Shown: positions 9,776-17,667 of the stretch, one piece after another
How the letters are laid out: each line of letters starts with the position of its first letter
How positions within the stretch are numbered: the stretch's first letter is position 1
DNA from: Rhodoferax sp.
Lineage (GTDB): Bacteria; Pseudomonadota; Gammaproteobacteria; Burkholderiales; Burkholderiaceae_C
DNA length: 57,411 nucleotides
Assembly (NCBI GenBank): GCA_031291305.1
Contig: JARLJH010000057.1
Location: forward strand, 1-57,411
Reading direction: 5' to 3'
Made by a program: the position numbers and the translations under genes
Notes under the pieces: model-generated
Told to the model about the DNA's origin: nothing
Databases searched by the model: none
Seen by the model: the letters and a program-made list of their open reading frames with translations, nothing else

Positions 9776-9919
9776 GGGGGGGTGGAAAACAGTGAACACG
9801 CTGGGAATACCTGTCAACGACTAATCTTTTTGGTTGGCCCAATCATACAAACGAAACAATGCCCCAAGGCGCATTTGCACGTGGCAGTTACATGTATGTG
9901 GCCGTTGCCATCCCGGAGA

Positions 9920-10504
9920 TCAGCGCGCAATCTCGATGTCGACGCGACGTTCGCCTGCGGGCGGGTTGGGAAAGCCCTGCAGTGCGGCATCCAGCATGGC
10001 GGGCAGTATGGCCTCGCTGTCAGACCATGGGTCCTCGTGCACGGCATGCGACTCAAACACCACGGCCTGTGTGCTACGGTCACGCATGATCAGGCTGACC
10101 TTGCGCCAGTAAGTGGTGCGTGCGTCCAGACCAGGAAACAGGCTGCCATGGCCGAACGCCATACCGCCGCGCCCCATTCTCCAGCCCAGATGCCAGCCCA
10201 GCCCAGGAGGGTCCAGCACCTCCTGCTGTGCGTTCTGGGTGGCCGACACCTGCACGCTGTAGCGCGCGGCCGCGTCATCGCGCGTCATGCCGACCTTGCT
10301 CAGGGCTTGTTCGGCCATGGCTTCCAGTTGCGCCTGCGCCTGTGGGTTGGTCTGTTGCGAAGGCAGACGTTCAAAGCGGTAGCGGCTGCCAGTCGGCACG
10401 GGGGCTGGCGCAAAGCTGATGACCTGGCTGTCCACCAGCCGCACACCTGCACATCCGGTGAGTACCAATACTACGAAAACAAGAGCTGTTAGCGCTTTGT
10501 TCAT
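9920..10504 (-). CDS. DUF4136-type lipoprotein
   Basis: A 194-residue predicted lipoprotein. The signal peptide MNKALTALVFVVLVLTGC ends in lipobox LTGC, so Cys18 should be lipidated. The body has the DUF4136 look: a conserved beta-rich start (SYRFE-like RYRFERLPS), a stretch of helices with AEQALSKVGM, and a C-terminal MLDAALQGFPNPP. Function unknown; members are periplasmic or outer-membrane anchored. The first codons lie inside a degenerate copy of the short interspersed repeat. It reads in the same direction as ttcA, 22 bases after its stop. Confidence 0.75.
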   Translation of the reverse strand: MNKALTALVFVVLVLTGCAGVRLVDSQVISFAPAPVPTGSRYRFERLPSQQTNPQAQAQLEAMAEQALSKVGMTRDDAAARYSVQVSATQNAQQEVLDPPGLGWHLGWRMGRGGMAFGHGSLFPGLDARTTYWRKVSLIMRDRSTQAVVFESHAVHEDPWSDSEAILPAMLDAALQGFPNPPAGERRVDIEIAR

Positions 10505-10525
10505 AGGGGCTAGAGGTCAATTTAA
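10474..10525. repeat. Short interspersed repeat copy over a gene start
   Basis: A recognisable copy with AAGAGCTGTTAGCGC and AGGGGCTAGAGG, the core of the repeat seen at 5963-6025. It spans the gap before the lipoprotein gene and the first ten codons of its signal peptide, including the ATG at 10504. Confidence 0.5.
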
Positions 10526-10526
10526 T

Positions 10527-11519
10527 CTAAATGTTGGTGGCTATCACGGGAATCCCGGGTCGTGCGGCCATGGGGAATTCCTCTTCGTCAAACACTCTGT
10601 CGCCATCGACATCGGCCTGACCGGTGATCTGGATGTTCTGGAAATCGTGGCGTTTGCGGTCCATCAGGTGTGAGGGCACCACGTTTTGCAAGGCCGTGAA
10701 CATGGTCTCGGTGCGGCCTGGCCACTGGCGCTCCCACTGGTGCATCATGCGCTTGATTTCCTGGCGTTGCAAGTTCTCCTGGCTGCCGCACAGGCTGCAC
10801 GGGATGATGGGGAACTCACGGTGTTTGGCCCAGGCGATCAGGTCCTTTTCGGCCACGTTGGCCAATGGCCGGATGACGATGTGGCCGCCGTCGTCGCTGA
10901 CCAGTTTGGGTGGCATGCCCTTGAGCTTGCCGGCAAAAAACATGTTCAAAAAGAAGGTGTGCAGCATGTCGTCGCGGTGGTGGCCGAGCGCGATTTTGGT
11001 GATCTTCAGCTCGTCCGCCACCCGGTACAGGATGCCGCGGCGCAGGCGGCTGCACAGGCTGCACATGGTTTTGCCCTCGGGTACCACTTGTTTGACGATG
11101 CTGTAGGTGTCCTGCGTCTCGATGTGGAACTCGACGCCCAGCTTGCTCAGGTACTCGGGCAGGATGTGCGCCGGAAAGCCGGGTTGTTTCTGGTCCAGAT
11201 TGACGGCGACGATGTCAAAGTGGATGGGCGCACGCTTTTGCAGCTTGATCAGAATGTCGAGCAAGCCAAAGCTGTCCTTGCCGCCGCTGATGCAGACCAT
11301 CACGCGGTCGCCTTCTTCGATCATGTTGAAGTCGATGATGGCTTGGCCAACTTGGCGGCAGAGGCGTTTTTCGAGTTTGTGGGCTTCGCGCGCGGCGCGC
11401 ACAGCGGCTTCGTGGCCGGATGGTTGGCGTGAGGTGGTGGCGTCGGGCGCGTGCGGCTTGTCGGCCAAGGTAAGGCTGTCAGGTAAGTCTGTCAATGGAT
11501 CGGTCCAAGTTGTCGTCAT
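10527..11519 (-). CDS. ttcA: TtcA, tRNA 2-thiocytidine(32) synthetase
   Basis: A 330-residue PP-loop ATPase that thiolates cytidine 32 of tRNAs using an iron-sulfur cluster. The PP-loop SGGKDS is at 78-83. Two CSLC motifs, at 153-156 and 241-244, provide the cysteines for the [4Fe-4S] cluster. GHHRDD near 180 is the conserved metal/substrate segment. The N-terminal 40 residues are a variable extension. ATG at 11519 is preferred (GAGAAA upstream); an ATG at 11537 overlapping the folB stop is an alternative. It follows the folB-like gene closely. Confidence 0.95.
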   Translation of the reverse strand: MTTTWTDPLTDLPDSLTLADKPHAPDATTSRQPSGHEAAVRAAREAHKLEKRLCRQVGQAIIDFNMIEEGDRVMVCISGGKDSFGLLDILIKLQKRAPIHFDIVAVNLDQKQPGFPAHILPEYLSKLGVEFHIETQDTYSIVKQVVPEGKTMCSLCSRLRRGILYRVADELKITKIALGHHRDDMLHTFFLNMFFAGKLKGMPPKLVSDDGGHIVIRPLANVAEKDLIAWAKHREFPIIPCSLCGSQENLQRQEIKRMMHQWERQWPGRTETMFTALQNVVPSHLMDRKRHDFQNIQITGQADVDGDRVFDEEEFPMAARPGIPVIATNI

Positions 11520-11530
11520 AGGTTTCTCTT

Positions 11531-11923
11531 TCACCATTGCCCGGTTTCCATGCGGATGGCGACTTCGCAGTCGGCAAAAATCTCCAGTTTGGCGATCTTG
11601 ACGCGCACGCCTTTCACGTTGGGCAACTGCATCAGTCGATTGGCCAGCTTGCCGATCAGCGATTCGAGCAGGTTGACGTGCTCGGCCGTGCACTCGTCGA
11701 TGATGATCTTGCGCACCTTGCGGTAGTCCAGCACGTGGGTGATGTCGTCGTCGCGGGGCAGCAGCGGCTGCGGACCCAGATTGAGTTCGGCATCGACCTG
11801 AATCGGTTGTGGGGCGGTCTTTTCGGCTTCCAGAATGCCCAGGTTGGCATCAAAGCGCAGGCCGGTCAGGGTCAGGGTTTGCAGCCCTGTGGTGTTGGTG
11901 GTCATAGGGGGTTTGGAGCTCAT
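11531..11923 (-). CDS. folB: FolB-type dihydroneopterin aldolase, copy 1
   Basis: A 130-residue tunnelling-fold protein. The family pattern is present: [17 protein letters not shown] (with E for substrate contact), [26 protein letters not shown] with the pterin-anchoring Glu, and KIAKLE with the catalytic Lys. The enzyme makes 6-hydroxymethyl-dihydropterin from dihydroneopterin in folate synthesis. A second family member lies directly upstream in the same direction (8-base gap). Which of the two is FolB and which a FolX-like epimerase cannot be decided from sequence alone. Start at 11923 or the ATG six codons in. Confidence 0.8.
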   Translation of the reverse strand: MSSKPPMTTNTTGLQTLTLTGLRFDANLGILEAEKTAPQPIQVDAELNLGPQPLLPRDDDITHVLDYRKVRKIIIDECTAEHVNLLESLIGKLANRLMQLPNVKGVRVKIAKLEIFADCEVAIRMETGQW

Positions 11924-11931
11924 CAGGGGTC

Positions 11932-12321
11932 TTATTTGGTACGAAACACTTCAACACCCACACCCGCGCAGTCTGGGTAAACGTCGGGTTTGCAACTGGA
12001 CAGTCGTACCGCCATCACTTGTGGGTGCGCGAGCAACACAGCAGCGAGGTCGTCGCAAAGCGTTTCCTGCAAAACGATGTGGCCAGAGCGCAGGCGCTGG
12101 CTGATGACATCGCGAATAAAGTCGTAGTCCACGACCTCGGTCAATTGGTCTGCTTGAGGGGTAGAGCCGTCATAGGGTACGAACAATTCGACATTGAAGA
12201 TCACGCGTTGAGGGTGGTCTTTTTCAAAGTCATGTGCACCGATCATCACCTCGACGATGTGGTCCCGCAAAAACAGCTTGCGGCAGGTCAGCGCCAAATT
12301 GGCGACGTCGGTGGGATTCAT
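11932..12321 (-). CDS. FolB/FolX family protein, copy 2
   Basis: A 129-residue paralogue of the neighbouring FolB. Key features are VMIGAHDFEKDHPQ, VVDYDFIRDVI, HIVLQETLCDDLA with the pterin-binding Glu, and SCKPDVYPDCAGVGVE with the Lys. Compared with copy 1, its C-terminal segment CKPDVYPDCAGV resembles the FolX/FolB variants found with FolM-like reductases. Its start overlaps the stop of the upstream SDR gene by four bases. Inference: this pair plus the SDRs makes a pteridine-modifying operon. Confidence 0.75.
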   Translation of the reverse strand: MNPTDVANLALTCRKLFLRDHIVEVMIGAHDFEKDHPQRVIFNVELFVPYDGSTPQADQLTEVVDYDFIRDVISQRLRSGHIVLQETLCDDLAAVLLAHPQVMAVRLSSCKPDVYPDCAGVGVEVFRTK

Positions 12322-13103
12322 TGGCTATCCTTCAACAGGTCTTGAACCAAGAACATCACATCCCGCGGCAGTGGCACCAGATGTTGGCCGTTGTCCACGG
12401 TCAGTGTTACCCCGGTGACGCATGGGTTATTGGCGAGAAACAGGCAGCTTGCGGCAACCTGCGCTGGGGCCGTGGGGCGGCGCATCAGGTTGATTCGACT
12501 GGCCTTGTCAAAATTTTCCTGGGTTTGTGGTCCGCTCAAAAACATCAGGCCAGGGGCGACGCCGCACACGCGGAGTTGGGGTGCCAGCGCTTGAGCCTGC
12601 AGCGCAACCAGTCGCTCCAGAGCCAGTTTGGATGTTGTGTAAGAAAAATAATCAGGATTCAGATTGAAGACTTTTTGATCCAGAACATGAATGATGCTTC
12701 GCTCGCCGGAAGTATCACTGCCGGAAACGCCTTGGGCCATCAACGCAGACAGGGCCATGGGAGCCAGCAGGTTGACTTCAAGTTGTTGGCGCGCCGCATT
12801 GATGTCAAAGTCCCGGGCACTGTCGGGCTCAAAGCTGGACGCGTTGTTGACCAGGCAGTCCAGTGGCCCTGATTGCGCCGTGATGTGGATCATCATTTGC
12901 CGACGCTGTGCATCATCGGCCAAATCGGCTTGAATGGTGTGAATCGAGAAGCCTTGCTGTTCCAACTCGTTACGCAGTAGCTCGGCCGCGCTAGATGATT
13001 GCTGGTAGTGGCACCACACATCCCAGCCTGCTGTAGCGAAACAGCGGCAGAGCATGCTGCCCAGCCGTTGCGCACCACCGGTGATTAAGACGCTTCTAGC
13101 CAT
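12318..13103 (-). CDS. SDR oxidoreductase, FolM/pteridine reductase-like, copy 2
   Basis: A 261-residue classical short-chain dehydrogenase. The cofactor motif TGGAQRLG is near residue 8, NNAS in the middle, and the catalytic SYTTSK near 155. The N-terminal TGGAQRLG with a following R is typical of NADPH-dependent pteridine reductases (FolM, PTR1). Its coupling to a FolB/FolX-like gene by a four-base overlap supports a pterin substrate, as in the E. coli folX-folM pair. The real substrate is not proven by sequence. Confidence 0.75.
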   Translation of the reverse strand: MARSVLITGGAQRLGSMLCRCFATAGWDVWCHYQQSSSAAELLRNELEQQGFSIHTIQADLADDAQRRQMMIHITAQSGPLDCLVNNASSFEPDSARDFDINAARQQLEVNLLAPMALSALMAQGVSGSDTSGERSIIHVLDQKVFNLNPDYFSYTTSKLALERLVALQAQALAPQLRVCGVAPGLMFLSGPQTQENFDKASRINLMRRPTAPAQVAASCLFLANNPCVTGVTLTVDNGQHLVPLPRDVMFLVQDLLKDSQ

Positions 13104-13294
13104 GTTGTGAGGCGACGCTCAAAAGCGCCCTGACAAAAAAGGCCAAGTTTGGTCAACTCGGCGAGTTTTCTGGATCCACCATCACCCAACACCAGCATTC
13201 CTAATGCGCTGATAGGCGTCAGTAGCATCACCGTTGCAAGCATCTTCAGCCAGCGAATGAGGTCGCTGGACGCTTTCATCGAGTCGTCGTTCAT
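13085..13294 (-). CDS. Small one-helix membrane protein (tentative)
   Basis: A possible 69-residue protein starting MNDDSMKASS, with one hydrophobic segment (about residues 17-32, LATVMLLTPISALGML) and a basic C-terminal region. It overlaps the start of the next SDR gene by 19 bases and lies between two genes of the same operon, which favours translation. No family is recognised, and the ribosome site is weak. It could be an artefact of the gap between the two SDR genes. Confidence 0.4.
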   Translation of the reverse strand: MNDDSMKASSDLIRWLKMLATVMLLTPISALGMLVLGDGGSRKLAELTKLGLFCQGAFERRLTTWLEAS

Positions 13295-13358
13295 GGGCAG
13301 TTTTTCTTGAACAGTGAAAGCGAACGGTTTGACAACGGCTTCATTTTGATTGCGGGCG

Positions 13359-14156
13359 CTATTGGTGTGATGTCGCGTTTTGCGCACGGACGTCAGTGGT
13401 CACCAAATGCTGGCCACCATCCACCAGAATGGTGGTGCCCGTGATCGATTGATTGTTCAAGGCAAAGGCCACCGTCGCGGCCACATCAGCGGCAGTGGAG
13501 GTGTGTCCCAAAGGAGACAATTTGTTGAAGGCCCCAAACTTTTCCGGACTCAACATATGGCTGGAAAGGGTCTGGCCTGGCGCCACGCCAACCACGCGCA
13601 GGCGCGGGGCCAGTTCAATGGCCAGCATGGTGTTGGCGGCTTCCAGTGCGGCCTTGGACAGGGTGTAGCTCATGAAATCCGGGTTGGGGTTCCAAAGCTT
13701 CTGGTCCAGCAGGTTGACGATGGTGCCGCGGGCGGCGTCGCCCTGCGTTTTCAGGTGATCAAACAGCGCGTAGCTGAGCAAAATGGCGGCACCGGCGTTG
13801 CTGCGTACATGCTTTTCCAGCGCCGCGAAGGTGAAGGTGGCGGCGGTGTCGTGCTCAAACGTGGAGGCGCTGTTCACCAGCGCATCGACATGGCCAAATT
13901 CTTCGATCACCGTGGGCAGCAGGTTGCGTACCGCCGTTTCACTTGCTAGGTTTGCACGAAAAGAGGCGCTAGCCCCCGACAGTCTTTGGCAATCAGCTAC
14001 TGTTTTCGAAGCGTCTTCGACAGAGTCACGGTAATGCACCGCGACACGCCAGCCAGCTTTGGCCAGCGTCAGGGCGATTTCCCGCCCCAGGCGCTTGGCC
14101 GCGCCGGTGATCAGCACCGTCGGTTGGCGCAGGGCAGGGGTGAGATCGGTGGACAT
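13359..14156 (-). CDS. SDR oxidoreductase, FolM/pteridine reductase-like, copy 1
   Basis: A 265-residue SDR. TGAAKRLGREIA near residue 16 binds NADPH (the Arg-Leu-Gly pattern is typical of pteridine reductases), NSAS is near 90, and the catalytic SYTLSK is near 165. It is similar over its whole length to the next SDR, so the operon carries two paralogues. A segment encoding roughly DASKTVADCQRLSGASAS uses unusual codons and coincides with a degenerate copy of the short interspersed repeat. It is divergent from the MidA-type gene with only 20 bases between the starts. Confidence 0.77.
   Translation of the reverse strand: MSTDLTPALRQPTVLITGAAKRLGREIALTLAKAGWRVAVHYRDSVEDASKTVADCQRLSGASASFRANLASETAVRNLLPTVIEEFGHVDALVNSASTFEHDTAATFTFAALEKHVRSNAGAAILLSYALFDHLKTQGDAARGTIVNLLDQKLWNPNPDFMSYTLSKAALEAANTMLAIELAPRLRVVGVAPGQTLSSHMLSPEKFGAFNKLSPLGHTSTAADVAATVAFALNNQSITGTTILVDGGQHLVTTDVRAQNATSHQ
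13960..14007. repeat. Degenerate interspersed repeat inside an SDR gene
   Basis: On the minus strand this reads ACAGTAGCTGATTG, then GGGGGCTAGCGCC, the same order of blocks as the intergenic copy at 5963-6025. It lies in frame in the SDR gene, and the codons used here differ from those on both sides. Confidence 0.4.
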
Positions 14157-14176
14157 TCGGGGACAATCTGCGGGTT

Positions 14177-15319
14177 ATGACAACATCCACAAGTTTAACG
14201 ACCACGCTCGCGCAGCGCATCGCGCAAGGCATTCTGGACGCCGGAGGCTGGCTGGGCTTTGACGCCTTCATGAGCCAGGCGCTGTATGAGCCGGGTCTGG
14301 GCTACTACGCCCACGGCAGTGCCAAATTCGGAGCCCTGCCTTACACCACGCAGGACGGCGCGCGCGTGGCGGGCAGCGATTTTGTCACCGCGCCGGAAAT
14401 GACGCCGCTATTTGGCTGGACGCTGGCGAACCAGGTGGCGCAGGCCCTGCAAGTGACCGGCACCCATGAGGTGTGGGAGTTTGGCGCGGGCTCAGGCGCT
14501 TTGGCCCTGCAAGTGCTGCAGGCGTTGAAAGAGCAGGGCGTGCCGCTATCGACTTACACGATTGTGGATATTTCGGGCAGCTTGCGTGCGCGCCAGCAGG
14601 CCACACTGGCCGAGTTTGCCGATCAGGTGCGCTGGGTCGATGCACTGCCGGATGCATTGCAAGGCGTGGTGCTGGGTAATGAGTTGCTGGACGCCATGCC
14701 GGTCAAGCTGCTGGCCCGTGTCCAGGGTGTTTGGCACCAGCGCGGTGTGGCGCTCGGTGATGCAGCAGAAGACGGCACGCCGACGTTTATCTGGCAGGAC
14801 CGCCCCACGGATTTGCGCCCCCCGTTGGGCATCCCCGGTGCGCACGATTACCTGACTGAAATTCACCCGCAAGGAGAGTCTTTCATTCGCACACTGGGCG
14901 ACAAACTGACGGCTGGGGCGGTGTTTTTGCTGGACTATGGCTTTCCCGAGGCCGAGTATTACCATCCGCAGCGCCACATGGGCACGGTCATGTGCCACCA
15001 GGCGCATCAGGTGGACAGCGATCCGCTGGTGGCGGTGGGCCAGAAAGACATCACCGCCCACGTCAATTTCACCGGCATCGCGCTGGCCGGTAACGATGCC
15101 GGGCTGGACGTGCTGGGTTACTGCAACCAGGCGCGGTTTTTGATGAACTGCGGCCTGCTGACCTATATGGAAGCCGCTGACCTGCCAACGCGGGTGATGG
15201 CGCAAAAACTGATCATGGAGCATGAAATGGGTGAGTTTTTCAAGGTCATTGGCTTTTACAAGGGCGAACCCTGGCAGGCGCTGGGTTTTGCCGCGGGCGA
15301 CCGGACGCACACGCTTTGA
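14177..15319 (+). CDS. SAM-dependent methyltransferase, MidA/NDUFAF7 family
   Basis: A 380-residue class I methyltransferase of the MidA (DUF185) family. FDAFMSQALYEPGLGYY near the start is the family signature. GDFVTAPEM and the SAM-binding WEFGAGSGALA near residue 97 follow, then LGNELLDAMP (the conserved post-I motif) and later LLDYGF. In mitochondria the homologue methylates an arginine of a complex I subunit; the bacterial substrate is uncertain. Single gene, divergent from the pteridine operon and followed by a DUF2905 gene. Confidence 0.88.
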   Translation: MTTSTSLTTTLAQRIAQGILDAGGWLGFDAFMSQALYEPGLGYYAHGSAKFGALPYTTQDGARVAGSDFVTAPEMTPLFGWTLANQVAQALQVTGTHEVWEFGAGSGALALQVLQALKEQGVPLSTYTIVDISGSLRARQQATLAEFADQVRWVDALPDALQGVVLGNELLDAMPVKLLARVQGVWHQRGVALGDAAEDGTPTFIWQDRPTDLRPPLGIPGAHDYLTEIHPQGESFIRTLGDKLTAGAVFLLDYGFPEAEYYHPQRHMGTVMCHQAHQVDSDPLVAVGQKDITAHVNFTGIALAGNDAGLDVLGYCNQARFLMNCGLLTYMEAADLPTRVMAQKLIMEHEMGEFFKVIGFYKGEPWQALGFAAGDRTHTL

Positions 15320-15370
15320 CACCATGACTATTTTTCAAAACACCTTGATCGCGATACACGGGGGCCGACC

Positions 15371-15565
15371 ATGATCCGCTGGCTGATTGTGGTGCTGCTG
15401 GCGCTGATTGTGCTCAACGGCGTCACGCCCTGGTTGCAAAAGCTCGGTTTCGGGCACCTGCCGGGCGATGTGCGCTTCAAAATCTTTGGCCGCGAGATTT
15501 TTCTGCCTTTTGCCACCACCATCATTCTGAGTCTGGTGGCGGCCGGGATTTCAAAGTTTTTGTGA
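15371..15565 (+). CDS. DUF2905 small membrane protein
   Basis: A 64-residue protein with two hydrophobic helices (about 3-22 and 44-62) around a central LGFGHLPGDVRF motif, the hallmark of DUF2905. Function unknown; it is widespread in betaproteobacteria and Chloroflexi. It starts 51 bases after the methyltransferase stop and is probably co-transcribed. Confidence 0.88.
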   Translation: MIRWLIVVLLALIVLNGVTPWLQKLGFGHLPGDVRFKIFGREIFLPFATTIILSLVAAGISKFL

Positions 15566-15626
15566 AGACCCGAAGGGCTTGATATTTCAGCCTTCAGCGA
15601 TATATGACGGGGAGAAAGGTTTCATC

Positions 15627-16079
15627 ATGACTGACTCACTGCACATTGTTTGCCCCCATTGCCACGCCACCAACCGCGTGGCCCGCGCCAATCTGGGCAG
15701 CGCGCCGGATTGCGGCAGTTGCCATCAACCGTTGTTCGAGGCGCATTCCACCGCGCTGGACGAGACGAGTTTTGACAAACACATCAGTCGCAACCACATT
15801 CCGGTGCTGGTTGACTTCTGGGCTCCCTGGTGCGGCCCATGCCGCCAGATGGCACCGGGGTACGAGCAGGCTGCCAAGCAGCTGGAGCCGCAGGTGCGGG
15901 TGGCCAAGGTGGATACCGAAGCCAACCAGAACCTCGGTGCACGCTTCAATATCCGTAGCATCCCGACCTTGGCGCTGTTTGTCGGTGGCCGCGAGGTGGC
16001 GCGCCAGGCGGGCGCCATGGGTGCCGCAGACATCGTGCGCTGGACGCAGTCCAATTTGCCGCTGCGCGGCGCATGCTGA
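15627..16079 (+). CDS. trxC: Thioredoxin 2 (TrxC)
   Basis: A 150-residue thioredoxin with an N-terminal zinc ribbon (CPHC with Cys9/Cys12 and CGSC with Cys29/Cys32), which defines TrxC. The redox site WCGPC is at 68-72 in a thioredoxin fold with the cis-Pro segment RSIPTL. It reduces protein disulfides in the cytoplasm and is often part of the oxidative stress response. The ATG at 15627 is chosen because it sits just before the zinc ribbon and has GGAGAAAGG upstream. Confidence 0.93.
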   Translation: MTDSLHIVCPHCHATNRVARANLGSAPDCGSCHQPLFEAHSTALDETSFDKHISRNHIPVLVDFWAPWCGPCRQMAPGYEQAAKQLEPQVRVAKVDTEANQNLGARFNIRSIPTLALFVGGREVARQAGAMGAADIVRWTQSNLPLRGAC

Positions 16080-16184
16080 AATCGTCGTGATAACTTTGAC
16101 ACCCTGAGGTTAGTGAAATTCCTTGGTAACCCTGCCCCGTGCAAAGGATTAGCATCAGGGCCTCGTCAACCAAGGGTATGAAGC

Positions 16185-16550
16185 ATGATGCAACCGAACC
16201 CAACCGACAACCCGCGAACGCAGCGTCCATGGGGTTGGTATGAAACCGTTTCAGAAGAACCCGGTTTCAAGATCAAGCGCATCGGCGTGGCACCGGGGCA
16301 GCAGATCAGCCTGCAAAAGCACCGGCATCGCGCCGAACATTGGGTCGTGGTGCAAGGCATAGCGCATGTCACCCTGGACGACCGGGTCTTCGATTTGGAG
16401 GTTGGTCAGTCCTGCGATATCAAGTTGGGTCAGATTCATCGGCTTGCCAACCAGACCAGCGGCCCGGTGGAAATCGTCGAAGTGCAATTTGGCGACTACC
16501 TGGGCGAAGATGACATTGTCCGTTTCAGCGATGATTACGGCCGTCATTGA
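16185..16550 (+). CDS. Stand-alone cupin, mannose-6-phosphate isomerase type II-like
   Basis: A 121-residue single cupin. RPWGWYETV at the start, KRIGVAPGQQISLQKHRHRAEHW in the metal-binding strand, and GQSCDIKLGQIHRL match the C-terminal isomerase domain of bifunctional ManC/AlgA enzymes, here without the nucleotidyltransferase part. His residues of KHRHRAEHW and IHRL are the expected metal ligands. A role in mannose/fructose phosphate interconversion is possible but unproven. It sits 32 bases before the ROK kinase gene, so both may act on one sugar. Confidence 0.8.
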   Translation: MMQPNPTDNPRTQRPWGWYETVSEEPGFKIKRIGVAPGQQISLQKHRHRAEHWVVVQGIAHVTLDDRVFDLEVGQSCDIKLGQIHRLANQTSGPVEIVEVQFGDYLGEDDIVRFSDDYGRH

Positions 16551-16582
16551 CAATCTTCCCCTCGCTTTGGAAGGCACCCAGC

Positions 16583-17584
16583 ATGAACTCAAACGTATCC
16601 ATGGTCTCACTTGACAGCTTCAAATTGCCGGTTGGCACCGCGCCGGTGGCTTGTGTCGATATTGGCGGCACCAAGGTGGCCGTCAGCATCGTCGATGCGC
16701 AAGGTGTGCGCGGCAAACTGGCCGAACCCACGGCAGTATCTGGTGCCAATGATGCGCTGGCGCAGCAGATCATTCGACTGGTGGGACAAAGCTGTGCTAT
16801 TGCGGGCGTGGCCCTAGACGAAATTGCAAAGGTCGGCGTGGCCTCTTGCGGACCATTCGTGCTCAACCAGGGCTTGGTGGAGTTGGCCGCACCCAACATT
16901 TGCGGTGGCCAGGCTGGCCCCGCGCGTGGCCTGCCCAACGACTGGAAAACTGCCTTGCTCGAAGCGCCTCTGCGTGCCGCTTTCGGCCAAGTTCGCGTCG
17001 AAAACGACGGCATTGGCGCGCTGGAGGCCGAGCGGCGTTGGGGCGCACTGCAAGATGGTGGCGTGTCGCTGGCGAATTGCGCTTACGTCACTTGGAGCAC
17101 CGGTATCGGCACTGGCCTGTGTGTGGACGGCCATGTGCTGCGCGGCAAGAACGGCAACGCCGGGCACGCCGGACACATCTTTGTCAGCGACAACAGCGAC
17201 GCGCTGTGCGGCTGCGGCAATGTGGGCGACGTGGAAGGGCTGGTCGCCGGTAACGCCCTGGCGCGGCGCTTTGCACCTGCGGGCTATCCGGATGCTGCTG
17301 CACTATTTGCAGCTGCTTATGCAGGCGATACGGGGGCTGCAGCCATTATTGATGATGTATGCCAGGTGATGGGGCGCATGCTCTACAGCATGATTGCCAC
17401 GCTGGATCTGTCGCGCATCAGCATTGGCGGCAGCGTTTACTGGCACCACCGCGACTACCTGCTGCCGCGTCTGCGCTCTGTAGTGCACGGCAAGTTGCCA
17501 CCACTGACGGATGGTTGCGAACTGGTCAGCGCTGGGCTGGGTGAGCGTGTGGGTGACTTTGGTGCGCTGGCGCTGGTGGCTTGA
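16583..17584 (+). CDS. ROK family sugar kinase with altered zinc motif
   Basis: A 333-residue ROK protein. The phosphate-binding DIGGTKVA is near residue 26, END with the catalytic Asp near 142, STGIGTGL near 172, and GNAGHAGH near 191-198. The zinc motif, normally CxCGxxGCxE, reads CGCGNVGDVE from Cys209, so the third cysteine is an aspartate. Substrate is probably a hexose or amino sugar. There is no N-terminal DNA-binding domain, so it is a kinase rather than a repressor. ATG 16583 is chosen, with GGAAGG upstream. Confidence 0.85.
   Translation: MNSNVSMVSLDSFKLPVGTAPVACVDIGGTKVAVSIVDAQGVRGKLAEPTAVSGANDALAQQIIRLVGQSCAIAGVALDEIAKVGVASCGPFVLNQGLVELAAPNICGGQAGPARGLPNDWKTALLEAPLRAAFGQVRVENDGIGALEAERRWGALQDGGVSLANCAYVTWSTGIGTGLCVDGHVLRGKNGNAGHAGHIFVSDNSDALCGCGNVGDVEGLVAGNALARRFAPAGYPDAAALFAAAYAGDTGAAAIIDDVCQVMGRMLYSMIATLDLSRISIGGSVYWHHRDYLLPRLRSVVHGKLPPLTDGCELVSAGLGERVGDFGALALVA
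17300..17350. repeat. Possible degenerate repeat inside the ROK gene
   Basis: The segment contains GCTGCTGCACTATTTGCAGC, then ACGGGGGCTGCAGCC. It resembles the last half of the intergenic copy at 5963-6025 (ACGGGGGCTATAGCC) and has more A/T-ending codons than its surroundings. The encoded protein still fits the ROK family, so this copy is the least certain of the set. Confidence 0.3.
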
Positions 17585-17667
17585 TAGCGTCTGTCGCCAG
17601 GGTCACCATGTTCCACTGGCGCGGGTAAGTCTGCGGTGCATCGTTCACTCGGCTAACCCCCGTGGCA

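Noticed and set aside
17595-17621. CGCCAG/CTGGCG inverted repeat after flgL
   Set aside because: Only 6 bp with a 15-base loop and no T-run.
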